DNA from: Pedobacter chinensis
GTDB taxonomy: Bacteria > Bacteroidota > Bacteroidia > Sphingobacteriales > Sphingobacteriaceae
DNA: 64,000 nt
NCBI RefSeq assembly: GCF_003339865.1
Contig: NZ_QPKV01000012.1
Location: 62,001-126,000, forward strand
Direction of reading: 5' to 3'
Shown: positions 1 through 8,412 of the stretch, in pieces
Numbering within the stretch: the stretch's first letter is position 1
Layout of the letters: each line of letters opens with the position of its first letter
Notes under the pieces: generated by a model
The model's input: only the letters and a program-made list of their open reading frames with translations
Databases searched by the model: none
Told to the model about the DNA's origin: nothing
Made by a program: the position numbers and the translations under genes

Positions 1-216
1 TTTAGAAATGCCTTTCTCGTATAGCGCTTTCACCCAACACGGTCAGATGGAAATCGGTTTCTAATTTCCAAAACGAAACGATTCGAAGCATTCTGCACCA
101 GGCGTAAAAGTACTGCGAAAATATAATGTTCTTTAATCCGGTTCGGTTGAAATGATCATCGCTTAAACACTTAAGCGTGGGACAGTTACAGAACGAAACA
201 AAAAAAAACGGCAGCC
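1..216. other. No gene recognised at left edge
   Basis: This stretch holds no open reading frame with recognisable product. Only very short frames with stops are visible on both strands. It probably is the flank of a gene lying outside the window plus the distal promoter region of the di-haem oxidoreductase operon. Confidence 0.4.
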
Positions 217-254
217 CTAAAATATATTTTAGATAAACCTAAATTTATTTTTAG
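217..254 (+). promoter_or_regulatory. Tandem AT-rich dyads upstream of di-haem oxidoreductase operon
   Basis: A perfect 16-bp palindrome, CTAAAATATATTTTAG (217-232), is followed 22 bp on by the related CTAAATTTATTTTTAG (239-254). The overlap between them forms TTTAG-N6-CTAAA (228-243), which resembles operators of DtxR/MntR-family metalloregulators. A possible -7 element, TAGATTTA (274-281), lies about 17 bp before the ATG at 298. The dyads and their spacing are seen directly. Regulation by a metal-dependent repressor is inference from the motif shape and from the haem/iron-type genes behind it. Confidence 0.4.
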
Positions 255-297
255 TCTTTTCTGTTTTTATTATTAGATTTACAAAAAATCAGATAAC

Positions 298-1500
298 ATG
301 CAGAAAAGATTACCCATTGTCCTGCTTTCACTTATGAGCCTAGTTGCTATAATGGTGTCCTGTGAGAAGATAATCCCTTCTTCTCCAAAAGAGGATGAAA
401 TTCTTGATGGCCCGGTGGAAGGACTCAGCTATGACCAGCTCAGACGTTTCGCTTTGGGAGATGCGGCCTTTAACAATGAGATATTTACTCCTGCGAATGG
501 CCTTGGTCCTGGCTTTGTTGCAACCAGCTGCGGAAGCTGCCATGCTGGAGACGGCAAAGGCCATCCCTTTACTACGCTGGTCCGTTTCGGGCAGACCGAT
601 GAGACAGGCAATAAATTTTTGGACCAGGGAGGCCCACAACTGCAGAACAGGGCTATTCCCGGGTACAAACCTGAGCAAATCCCAGCAGACGCCAGCTTTT
701 CAAAATTTACACCGCCTGCCAATACCGGCCTTGGCTTTCTCGAACTGGTAGCTGATGCAGATATACTAGCTATGGCTGACCCCCAGGATCTGGATAATGA
801 CGGCATTTCTGGTGTCCCAAATTACGCAGTGCTTCCGTCATATGTTCAGGCCTTTAACAACGCTATTGCACTGAAGGGAAAATATATCCATCGTTTTGGA
901 AAAAAGGCGGCAGCATATAACCTGCTCCACCAGACTGTTAATGCCTACAACCAGGATATCGGGATAACTTCAAGCTTTGATCCTGTGGATGCCTATACGC
1001 GGATGGTGATTGATCCTGAAATTTCCACACTTACAGTGAATAACGTGGTGTTTTATCTACAGACGCTAAAAGCGCCCATACAGCGCGATGCCGGAAATGC
1101 CGAAGTTGAAACCGGCAGGAAACTGTTCGAAAAGATCAACTGTTCAGGCTGTCACAAGCCTACCCTAAAAACAGTTTTTTCCCCAGTGGTTGCTCTATCC
1201 AACAAAGAATTCCATCCCTATACCGACCTGCTGCTTCACGATATGGGACCTGGGCTGGACGATGGTTATACGGAAGGATCGGCTAAGACCTTCGAATGGA
1301 GGACCCCGCCCCTATGGGGACTGGGACTTTCGATGAATTCACAGGGTGGATCTTATCATCTGCTGCATGACGGAAGGGCAAAAAGCATCGAAGAGGCGGT
1401 AACCCTTCATGGAGGAGAGGCATCTGCAAGCCGCAACAGGTTCAACCAGCTGTCTGGGGCAGAAAGAAATGCCATGCTGAGATTTTTAGAATCACTATAG
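298..1500 (+). CDS. Di-haem oxidoreductase family (DUF1111) lipoprotein
   Basis: This is a periplasm-facing c-type cytochrome of the di-haem oxidoreductase (DHOR/DUF1111, 'thiol oxidoreductase-like') family. The N-terminus is a lipoprotein signal ending in a lipobox with Cys22. Two haem c sites are visible, CGSCH at residues 78-82 and CSGCH at 282-286, and the C-terminal half has the conserved RTPPLWGLG and LLHDGRA motifs. At 400 aa it is within the usual family length. The stop is followed after 2 bp by the Rieske gene, so the two are almost certainly co-transcribed. In Bacteroidota this family often sits beside iron-uptake or porin genes, but the electron donor and acceptor are unknown. The family call is firm; the physiological role is not. 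Confidence 0.88.
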   Translation: MQKRLPIVLLSLMSLVAIMVSCEKIIPSSPKEDEILDGPVEGLSYDQLRRFALGDAAFNNEIFTPANGLGPGFVATSCGSCHAGDGKGHPFTTLVRFGQTDETGNKFLDQGGPQLQNRAIPGYKPEQIPADASFSKFTPPANTGLGFLELVADADILAMADPQDLDNDGISGVPNYAVLPSYVQAFNNAIALKGKYIHRFGKKAAAYNLLHQTVNAYNQDIGITSSFDPVDAYTRMVIDPEISTLTVNNVVFYLQTLKAPIQRDAGNAEVETGRKLFEKINCSGCHKPTLKTVFSPVVALSNKEFHPYTDLLLHDMGPGLDDGYTEGSAKTFEWRTPPLWGLGLSMNSQGGSYHLLHDGRAKSIEEAVTLHGGEASASRNRFNQLSGAERNAMLRFLESL

Positions 1501-1502
1501 AA

Positions 1503-1949
1503 ATGAAAAGAAAAGATTTTATAAAAGGCTGTGGAATGGCCTGCCTTGGAGGCCTTGGGATCACCACGTTGATCAGTGGATGCAGCAGCCTGGTGCCGGC
1601 GACGGGCGAGATTGCAGGGGATAACCTGGTCGTAGAAATGAAGGACTTTGAAATCAGACAGGAAAAAAATGTCCAGTTCAAAAGATACATTGTAGTCAGC
1701 AATGACCTGCTCCGATATCCCATCTGTATCTACCGGCATGATGAACTGAATTATTCTGCACTATGGATGCAGTGCACCCACCAGGGAACCGAGCTCCAGG
1801 CTTTCGGAGACAGGCTTCAATGTCCGGCCCATGGAAGTGAATTTGACAATAAGGGCAGAATGACAAATGGTCCGGCAGAAGCAAACTTAAGAACTTTCCC
1901 CATTACCATAGAAAAAACCAGGATCAAAATTTCACTGAAGGCAGTATGA
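1503..1949 (+). CDS. Rieske [2Fe-2S] protein, membrane-anchored
   Basis: This small Rieske protein (148 aa) carries both cluster-binding motifs: CTHQG (Cys91, His93) and CPAHGSEF (Cys107, His110). The N-terminus has an MKRKDF-type basic start, a hydrophobic stretch and a possible lipobox ending in Cys27, so the cluster domain should face the periplasm on a lipid or membrane anchor. It lies between the di-haem oxidoreductase and the porin, and its stop overlaps the porin ATG by 4 bp. An electron-transfer partnership with the di-haem cytochrome is the natural inference. It is too short and lacks the partners to be a cytochrome bc1 Rieske subunit. Confidence 0.87.
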   Translation: MKRKDFIKGCGMACLGGLGITTLISGCSSLVPATGEIAGDNLVVEMKDFEIRQEKNVQFKRYIVVSNDLLRYPICIYRHDELNYSALWMQCTHQGTELQAFGDRLQCPAHGSEFDNKGRMTNGPAEANLRTFPITIEKTRIKISLKAV

Positions 1950-3172
1950 AAAAACTCTTTACGCTTATCATATCTATTGGTATCGGTCAGATGGCTTTTG
2001 CCCAGATCGACCCGAAACTTTTAAGGGCCAAACCCAGTGATACAGCAAAAAACTCACTCAACATGGATGCAGTTTATGAACGGCCTTTTATTGCCGTGGG
2101 AAAACTTCCGGTATCAGTGGGCGGGTATATGGAAGCCAACTGGCAGTATCAGGGTACAGACGGGATCTCTGAAGGACAGCAGTTCCAGTTCAGAAGGATG
2201 ACGCTATTTGTAGCCTCAACCATTTCCAAGCGCATCAAGTTCCTTTCCGAGATCGAATTTGAACCTGCTGAAAAAGAAATAGCGGTTGAATTTGCTGCGC
2301 TGGATCTGGAACTGCACCCCTTGCTTAATTTAAGGGGTGGAATGATATTAAATCCCATTGGTGCATTCAACCAGAACCATGACGGTCCTAAATGGGAATT
2401 CACCGACCGTCCGATCGCCATGACACAGATGCTGCCTGCAACCTGGAGCAGTGCAGGATTCGGGATTTATGGCAAGAACTATAGCGGTGACTGGATGCTG
2501 GGCTACGAGTTATATGCCACAAGCAGCTTTGACGATTCCATTATTGCAAACCCTGAAAACAGAACCTCTCTGGCTGCCTCAAAAAGGAATCCGGAAAGGT
2601 TTGAAGAAATTGCAAGCGGGCAGCCGCTTCTAACGGGAAAGGTTGCGGTACGCAGGAACAATATAGGCGAACTCGGCGTATCCTATATGGGAGGTGTTTA
2701 CAATAAATGGCAGTCGGACGGAATTGTTATCGATGACAAACGCAGGTTAAATGTTTTCGCCATAGACTTTAACACTACACTTCCCAAACTTAAGACCTTC
2801 ATCACCGCTGAGTGGGCATGGATCAGGGTAGATGTTCCCGACACCTATTCCCAGCAGTTCGGGAGCCGTCAGATGGGCGGATATATAGATATTGTTCAAC
2901 CTGTGATCAAAAAAACGATTCTGGGCTGGCAGCATTCTGTTGTAAGTTTAGCCTGCAGGGTAGAGTATGTGGACTGGAATGTAGGGAAGTTCAGGGAGAC
3001 CGGCGGGAATATTGGTGATGAACTTTTCAGCGTAATGCCCGGCATCAGTTTCAGGCCAAGGCAACAAACCGTGCTGAGGTTTTCCTACCGAAAACAGTGG
3101 CAGAAGGATATCCTTGGAAACCCGCCTGCCAGAACCGGAGCGGTGCAGTTCGGGGTGTCAACCTATTTTTAA
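1946..3172 (+). CDS. Outer-membrane porin (OprP/OprO-like beta-barrel)
   Basis: A signal peptide ending in AFAQ is followed by about 390 residues of alternating aromatic and polar segments typical of a 16-stranded porin. These include FRRMTLFVASTISKRIKFLSE-type strands and a C-terminal Phe, a usual barrel-assembly signal. The protein resembles the phosphate-selective porin O/P superfamily. The start codon overlaps the end of the Rieske gene, so it is translationally coupled. The solute is unknown. Its position with two redox proteins suggests it admits, or is charged with, a small anion or metal chelate handled by them, which is inference only. Confidence 0.75.
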   Translation: MKKLFTLIISIGIGQMAFAQIDPKLLRAKPSDTAKNSLNMDAVYERPFIAVGKLPVSVGGYMEANWQYQGTDGISEGQQFQFRRMTLFVASTISKRIKFLSEIEFEPAEKEIAVEFAALDLELHPLLNLRGGMILNPIGAFNQNHDGPKWEFTDRPIAMTQMLPATWSSAGFGIYGKNYSGDWMLGYELYATSSFDDSIIANPENRTSLAASKRNPERFEEIASGQPLLTGKVAVRRNNIGELGVSYMGGVYNKWQSDGIVIDDKRRLNVFAIDFNTTLPKLKTFITAEWAWIRVDVPDTYSQQFGSRQMGGYIDIVQPVIKKTILGWQHSVVSLACRVEYVDWNVGKFRETGGNIGDELFSVMPGISFRPRQQTVLRFSYRKQWQKDILGNPPARTGAVQFGVSTYF

Positions 3173-3238
3173 TGATACCAGCCAGGATAAAAGCGACAAG
3201 AAGCCTAAGAGTATATCCCATTCATTGTCCAAATCCAT

Positions 3239-3940
3239 TTAGGGTGTTTGGCCTGATTTATTTTTTATGCGTTCCCGCACCAAATGGATATTATTTTGCT
3301 TTCCCTGCGAGAGCATAGACTTGCAATAAGGCGTAAAAAAACGGTGGGCTGATAGAAATGCAAGTGTTTCTTTATCCCAATGGCTTAGGTCCACATCTGC
3401 CCTTTTCTGCATTTCGCGCGCAACCTTTGCATCGGTGATGAGAAATTCCTCATTGCCCAGGTTATAGGTATCCGCATCACAGATAATTTCTTCAAGGATA
3501 TTGCTAGGGCTATGTGGAATGGAGGTGGAGAGTATGCAGCGGCCGATGGCGGAAATGATATCCGGTGCAATCCCTTTATCTGAAAGAAACTCTTCCATCA
3601 GCCGCACGCTTCGATGCTCATGGCCGGCAGGAGGCCCAGTTAGCTGCCCGGTGTCATGAAACCATGCGGCAGAGAAAAGTATGAATTCCTGAAGGTCATC
3701 CAGGCGAAAATTGGAAGCGATTTCCTGGGTCCTTTTGACCACAAGTCTGGTATGATCCAGATCGTGGTATGCCAGGTCAGCCTGCCAGTGCTCCTCAAAA
3801 AGATAGCTTACATAAGCTTGAACATCTCCTATAAGCATACTGAAGATGTTTCTGCGCCTGCGCTTAAAAAAGTATTTACCTGTTAGCAGGATCACAGACC
3901 CCGCTAGCACACAGATCAATAATAACTGATAATCATTCAT
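3239..3940 (-). CDS. HD-domain protein with N-terminal membrane anchor
   Basis: One hydrophobic segment (about residues 5-24) is followed by a cytoplasmic HD-superfamily phosphohydrolase domain. The metal-binding set can be read in order: YHDLDHT, AAWFHDTG (the HD pair), GHEHRS and CDADTYNLG. The family cleaves phosphoester bonds in nucleotides or nucleotide signals, but the substrate cannot be told from sequence. It is the last gene of the minus-strand operon, 8 bp downstream of the LtaS-like sulfatase. The long C-terminal helix-rich tail has no recognised motif. Confidence 0.75.
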   Translation of the reverse strand: MNDYQLLLICVLAGSVILLTGKYFFKRRRRNIFSMLIGDVQAYVSYLFEEHWQADLAYHDLDHTRLVVKRTQEIASNFRLDDLQEFILFSAAWFHDTGQLTGPPAGHEHRSVRLMEEFLSDKGIAPDIISAIGRCILSTSIPHSPSNILEEIICDADTYNLGNEEFLITDAKVAREMQKRADVDLSHWDKETLAFLSAHRFFTPYCKSMLSQGKQNNIHLVRERIKNKSGQTP

Positions 3941-3947
3941 AATATTC

Positions 3948-5897
3948 TTATTTTTTTAATCCGCCTGTCCTAAAGAGATAATAGGCACTCTGATAATAAG
4001 AAATGGCTTCCCTTCCAAGTGTTTCAGAAGATTTCGCCGAGGTCTGTGTATTGGTTTTGAAATCATAATGATAGCTCTGCGGAGGCTTCCTTGGACTGAG
4101 TACCACAAGGGTGTCGCTACGGAGATAACCGAGCTTTTGATAGGTTCCTAGCAAGATCCTTGGGCGGTACCCGGCTGATCTAACATCCATACCGAAGTTA
4201 TTGCTCTCAAAGTCCCATTTCAACAGGCCGAACAAGGTTGGATAGAGATCTATCTGTGAGCAAAGGCTGGGAATTATTGAAGGGGGCTGTCCATTGAGGT
4301 TGTATATCATCGCCGGGATATGGTAACGGGAGATATCAATCTCGTTCTTTCCTGCGCTTTCCGCGCAGTGATCGGCAACGAATATAAACACGGTATTGCT
4401 GAACCATGGCTTTTTCCGGACCTGTCTTAAAAATTCCCCAATGGCATAATCGGTATATTTTACTGCGCCCTCTCTTCCCGTGCCTGGTGGGATATCTATC
4501 TTTCCTTTGGGATAGGTAAAGGGCCGATGGTTGGAAGTGGTCATGACAAAATCGTAGAAAGGTTTCTTTAACGAGTGCCTTTTATCCGCATCACGGATTA
4601 CCGCAGCGAAAAGATCCCCGTCCGAAACGCCCCAGGCATTTTCAAAGCTCACTTCGCTATCGCTCAGGATGGTCCGCTTTCCCAGATAGGCATCACCCAT
4701 TGTAAGCTTCCTCCCCCTATCTGTTATGTCATAGCCATTGCTTCCGAAGAACTGGTTCATATTGTCAAAGTAACCGTCCCCGCCATAAAAAAAGCCTGTG
4801 GAATACCCACGTTTGGAAAAAATACTGCCTATTGTGCTCAGGTTTGCATTATTGCTCCTCCTTACAATACTATTCCCCGGTGTTGGCGGAACGGCGAGGG
4901 AAAGCGCCTCCATCCCTCGCACGGTACGGGTGCCTGTTGCATACATGCGCTCAAATAGGATGCTCTCTTTGGCCAGCGAATCCAGAACAGGTGTCAGTTT
5001 TTGTGTATTGCCAAAAGTGCCCATATAATCAGCGCTGAAACTCTCCATGACCACCATGATGACATTGGGTTCCGTCTGGCCATTACCGGCCAGAACCGAT
5101 CTACGTACCGAAGGACCTTTGAAAATAAACCTGCTAGAGGAAGAGGAGAGTTCTTTTCTTACCAAATTGAAGGCAAGCTGATTTGTGAGCATCGGATAAA
5201 ACTGATCGTAGCTAAGTTCATTCGCCTTGAAGGCCGCTACGAAAGAATATATCCCTGCTTTGGAAATTTCTGCCGCATAACGGTTACCGCTTTTATCCCC
5301 CCAGGAGTTATCTATCTCGATCGTATAGAATATTGCTGTCAGAATGATCAGGGCTGTATTTACCGATCGACGGGCAAAAGGTGTAGCAGACTCGAAGCTC
5401 TTCCTGAACGCCCCCTTCATAAGATAGTTCCATAAAAAGGAGATTATGACAACAGCTGAAATCAAAAGCGGCAGCGGATAGGACTCGTTGATGTTGTGCA
5501 CAACCTCATAAGTATAGACCAGATAATCTACTGCTATAAAGTTAAAACGGCTCTCAAATTCCCGCCAAAAAGTAAATTCTGCGAAAAAAGAAAATACCGA
5601 AATCAAGACCATCAGAAAAAGAAGGATATGGGTAAACACCTTGTTAAATCCAGTCCTGTTCCATTTTTGGGGAAGGATGAGCAGATAAAAGGCATAAATT
5701 ACACTGAAATATGTGGCCACCCCAAGATCGAAGACGAATCCTTTAGCAAAGGCGGTGAGGATTTCTCCAAATCCCAGCCCCGCCTTTCCGAGCGAAATCG
5801 CAGTAAAACTGATCCTCAGCATGGTCGAGACACAGATGAAGAAAAAGATAAAGAAATATAGTACACTATATCGGCTTTTCATAAAAATCTGCTTCAT
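3948..5897 (-). CDS. LtaS-type sulfatase / phosphoglycerol transferase membrane protein
   Basis: Five N-terminal transmembrane segments (roughly the first 200 residues) precede an extracytoplasmic alkaline-phosphatase-fold domain of the lipoteichoic-acid-synthase/sulfatase type. Visible motifs are VMVVMESFSADYMGTFG (metal-binding Glu), GTRTVRGMEAL (nucleophile Thr region) and VADHCAES (metal-binding Asp-His). The length, 649 aa, is normal for the family. In Gram-negative Bacteroidota such enzymes usually transfer phosphoglycerol or phosphoethanolamine to envelope glycans or lipids, so it probably modifies the envelope. It sits 4 bp after a small membrane protein in an otherwise metal-transport operon. 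Confidence 0.85.
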   Translation of the reverse strand: MKQIFMKSRYSVLYFFIFFFICVSTMLRISFTAISLGKAGLGFGEILTAFAKGFVFDLGVATYFSVIYAFYLLILPQKWNRTGFNKVFTHILLFLMVLISVFSFFAEFTFWREFESRFNFIAVDYLVYTYEVVHNINESYPLPLLISAVVIISFLWNYLMKGAFRKSFESATPFARRSVNTALIILTAIFYTIEIDNSWGDKSGNRYAAEISKAGIYSFVAAFKANELSYDQFYPMLTNQLAFNLVRKELSSSSSRFIFKGPSVRRSVLAGNGQTEPNVIMVVMESFSADYMGTFGNTQKLTPVLDSLAKESILFERMYATGTRTVRGMEALSLAVPPTPGNSIVRRSNNANLSTIGSIFSKRGYSTGFFYGGDGYFDNMNQFFGSNGYDITDRGRKLTMGDAYLGKRTILSDSEVSFENAWGVSDGDLFAAVIRDADKRHSLKKPFYDFVMTTSNHRPFTYPKGKIDIPPGTGREGAVKYTDYAIGEFLRQVRKKPWFSNTVFIFVADHCAESAGKNEIDISRYHIPAMIYNLNGQPPSIIPSLCSQIDLYPTLFGLLKWDFESNNFGMDVRSAGYRPRILLGTYQKLGYLRSDTLVVLSPRKPPQSYHYDFKTNTQTSAKSSETLGREAISYYQSAYYLFRTGGLKK

Positions 5898-5900
5898 GGT

Positions 5901-6248
5901 TTATTTTTTAGATCCGGGGGTGTTGATAACAGAATCGTTGTTTTTTTCGTTGGTATCCTTGTCCCAATGTGAATTATAGAAATGTTTGGCTTTAAAATAA
6001 ATGGCGAGTGCCAGCAGCAGCGCCAGTATCCAATAAAATACCATCAGGAAAACCGATTTCTTTGGCCCCTTGGCCTTTTTCTTTTTTGGAGCTGTTCCCC
6101 CACCCCTGGCAGCAGCAGGCCTGGGCCTGTTGTTTCTTTTGATCTGCATTTTATTCAATGTTTTAAGATCGGTCAGGAGCCTTGTGGATACCTTTCCGCG
6201 GTTTGGATTATATTTTGTGTGATCAGGGGATAGTCTTTGCACTGCCAT
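5901..6248 (-). CDS. Small single-pass membrane protein, unknown function
   Basis: This 115-aa protein has a basic, Pro/Lys-rich N-terminal cytoplasmic part (KKKKAKGPKK), one transmembrane helix around residues 66-86 and a polar C-terminus. I chose the start at 6248 because its ATG overlaps the TAA of the preceding 58-aa gene (TAATG), the usual coupling arrangement. An in-frame ATG at 6272 would lie inside that gene. I do not recognise a family. The tight position between a 58-aa protein and the LtaS-like enzyme suggests an accessory role in the same transcription unit. Confidence 0.6.
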   Translation of the reverse strand: MAVQRLSPDHTKYNPNRGKVSTRLLTDLKTLNKMQIKRNNRPRPAAARGGGTAPKKKKAKGPKKSVFLMVFYWILALLLALAIYFKAKHFYNSHWDKDTNEKNNDSVINTPGSKK

Positions 6249-6424
6249 TATCCCTCCAGGCTGATAAACCATTGCTGGGCCCTGTTGATGGCGACCTCAA
6301 CAATATTGAGCTCGCTTACCTCTTTGGTAATTCTAAGCTCGTTGGCGATCTCGATCGCTTTTTCCCTTACCCTTGGGTCAAGGTCCTTCATCTCAAGTGG
6401 AAAATTTTCTGGTGTCCAGTCCAT
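6248..6424 (-). CDS. Conserved-looking 58-aa protein, unknown function
   Basis: This small frame (ATG at 6424, TAA at 6248-6250) begins MDWTPENFPLEMK and is predicted mostly helical. It is highly charged, with a DPRVREKAIEIANEL segment followed by a second helix ending in RAQQWF. It has a well-formed coding pattern, starts 22 bp after the DUF1345 gene and overlaps the next start, so it fills what would otherwise be a hole in the operon. No signal peptide or membrane segment is present. The function is unknown. Confidence 0.65.
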   Translation of the reverse strand: MDWTPENFPLEMKDLDPRVREKAIEIANELRITKEVSELNIVEVAINRAQQWFISLEG

Positions 6425-6446
6425 AGGTTTTTAGTTTTAAATTAAA

Positions 6447-7133
6447 TTATTTTTGGATCATGCCCGAGAGCACATTGATTGTCAGGGCAACTATTACTGT
6501 ATTAAAGGCAAATGAAAGAACACCGTGCATCCATGCAAGCCTTCGGATCCGTTTGGAGGAGATTTCTACGTCAGATACCTGAAAAGTCATTCCAACCACG
6601 AAAGCGAAATAGACAAAATCCATATAATCGGGATCTTCTCCTCCCGGAAAGATCAGTCCTCCGGGTTTTTCTATTTTTCCTTTCTTCTCATGCTCGATGT
6701 CACAGTAATAGAAATGTGCATATCGCATGGTAAAGACCGTATGAACCAACCACCATGAGCTAACCACGCAGAGCAACGGAATAACGATAGTCATAAAAAG
6801 GCCCTGATCGGTCTTTTCCGAATTTTCACGCAAAAGGATAATAATGGAAAAAAGACTGGCGAATGCAGCAGCTATGGCAAAAAGAAAAATGAGCGTCCTG
6901 CTTGAATCCTGCGCATGGGCATCGTGTTTTATCTGACTGGGATGCGAGGAGCTAATGGTTGTCCATGCAAGCGCTATGCTGGTTGTTGCATAGCTTAGCC
7001 ATACAACCATCAACCTGACAGAGGCTTCCAGTTCCGTAGCATAGCAAATACCAAGGACGGCAAGAGCAACACCCAGGGAGAGGTAAAGTTTATGGTGCGC
7101 ATCGAACTGACTGATTTTAGCGATAATATTCAT
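6447..7133 (-). CDS. DUF1345 family membrane protein
   Basis: A 228-aa integral membrane protein with about five transmembrane helices. The C-terminal part contains the DUF1345 signature region with DPDYMDFVYFAFVVGMTFQVSD followed by a basic RRLAWMHGVLSF segment. The protein starts 10 bp after the ZIP transporter. The biochemical function of DUF1345 is not established. Its presence here, between a metal transporter and envelope genes, does not decide it. Confidence 0.8.
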   Translation of the reverse strand: MNIIAKISQFDAHHKLYLSLGVALAVLGICYATELEASVRLMVVWLSYATTSIALAWTTISSSHPSQIKHDAHAQDSSRTLIFLFAIAAAFASLFSIIILLRENSEKTDQGLFMTIVIPLLCVVSSWWLVHTVFTMRYAHFYYCDIEHEKKGKIEKPGGLIFPGGEDPDYMDFVYFAFVVGMTFQVSDVEISSKRIRRLAWMHGVLSFAFNTVIVALTINVLSGMIQK

Positions 7134-7142
7134 CGGTTTAGA

Positions 7143-7886
7143 TTAAATAATGAGCCCCAGAACCATAAACAGAAGAAATCCTAAGAAAAAAGCCGCGGTA
7201 AAAAATGGAGAATCCTTTTCTTCATGGGCTTCGACAAGAAGTTCCTCGGTAACTAAAAACAGTAATGCTGCGCTACCAAATGAGAGCACAAGTTCCAGTA
7301 CTTTTTCTCCTGTAAAATGCAGCATAAAAAAACCTCCCCCTGTTCCCAATAGAAAAACCAGGCCAAATAGCGAGAGCACCCTGATCAGCCTCCTTTTGGA
7401 ACTTCCAAGCTTGGTCAGCCTGGTACCTACTGCAAGTCCCAGCGAAAGGCATTCCATCGCAAGTGCCAGTGCAAGCAGGGTTCCTTCTTTTGATCCCGCT
7501 GCAAATCCTATCCCTAAAAGAAGACCGTCCAAGAGCAGGTCAATGCCTACCGCGATAAGCATTCCCCAAGGCAACAGCTTGCTGTCGTTTGTTCCGCCCA
7601 TTTTGAGCTCAAGCCTGGCGGTATACCATTTGATCAGAAGCATGGCCGAAATACCCAAGGTAAAACCTATAATTATCGCGGTTGTATCATGGATCCTGAT
7701 CATATCTGGCAAAAGCTCGACTGCCACGACTGAAAAAACTACCCCTGCAGCAAAGTGGAGGATCGTACTCTGCACAGCAGCCGTGGGCTTTTTCCAGGTT
7801 ACGATCATTCCACCGACTATAAGTAAGACGACCGGAAACGCTGCAAACAGCAGTATGTTTAATGAAATAAGTTGTTTAGCCTGCAT
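7143..7886 (-). CDS. ZIP-family divalent metal transporter
   Basis: A 247-aa protein with about eight transmembrane segments. It carries the ZIP helix-4 and helix-5 metal-site motifs HFAAGVVFSVVAVELLP and AMECLSLGLAVG, although the usual His-rich loop is poor. ZIP proteins import Zn, Fe or Mn into the cytoplasm. Here the neighbour upstream is a P1B-4 exporter, so the operon may balance uptake and export of one metal. The start ATG lies inside the last codons of the truncated NRAMP frame (overlap 7876-7886). That implies the junction arose by recombination or that the genes are translationally coupled. Confidence 0.8.
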   Translation of the reverse strand: MQAKQLISLNILLFAAFPVVLLIVGGMIVTWKKPTAAVQSTILHFAAGVVFSVVAVELLPDMIRIHDTTAIIIGFTLGISAMLLIKWYTARLELKMGGTNDSKLLPWGMLIAVGIDLLLDGLLLGIGFAAGSKEGTLLALALAMECLSLGLAVGTRLTKLGSSKRRLIRVLSLFGLVFLLGTGGGFFMLHFTGEKVLELVLSFGSAALLFLVTEELLVEAHEEKDSPFFTAAFFLGFLLFMVLGLII

Positions 7887-8409
7887 AATTCTTTCTTAAA
7901 TAAAATCTATAGGCACCAAAGGAAAGGTACCCTAGATTGAGGTCGAGGCATGTGCCGATAAGAATCTCCATGGGGGTCAGGAACAGATATTTCAGCACTG
8001 AGCCAAGTGTCGAGTAAGGCAGATAGATGATGAAGAATAGAGGTACTCCGGTAAAGAGCACACTAAAAACAATTGCATGAACGGCAGGAAATATGAGATG
8101 CTCCACAGCGTCCATATCAGCGATATCGGCACCAATGTTCAGGACGATTGCCGGCACGCTGAATATGATCAACAGGTACAATACCCATTTTGGATAGTGT
8201 TTCCTAAGCGTTTTGGTCAGCCTGATACGGTCGCAATCCTGGATTGCAGCCATCAGGGGGAATGTATTGATCATTGCCCAAAGCGTTGCCAGACCATATT
8301 TTGCACCGCCCCGTGAATAGGTGGAAATACCTGATGGGTCATCGTCACTCGCACCGGTAACGATGCCCGGCCCCAGGGCTTTCAGGAATTTTTTAACCTT
8401 TTTGAACAT
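7876..8409 (-). pseudogene. Truncated NRAMP-family metal transporter
   Basis: The first ~140 residues match the N-terminal part of NRAMP-type Mn/Fe transporters: GPGIVTGASDDDPSGI (helix 1 metal-site region), TFPLMAAIQ, LRKHYPKWVLY and NIGADIADMDAV. Family members exceed 400 residues with eleven helices, but this frame stops at 177. A stretch after AAIQ also appears shortened, because the CARIG...TG helix-break region is missing. The last ~30 residues do not look like NRAMP. It lies 4 bp after the P1B-4 ATPase and runs into the ZIP start. It is probably a non-functional remnant, though the frame itself is intact and could be translated. Confidence 0.72.
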
Positions 8410-8412
8410 GCC

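Noticed and set aside
7150..7899. 249-aa plus-strand frame
   Set aside because: It is the antisense shadow of the ZIP gene; its Ser/Pro-rich composition is typical of reversed membrane-protein codons.
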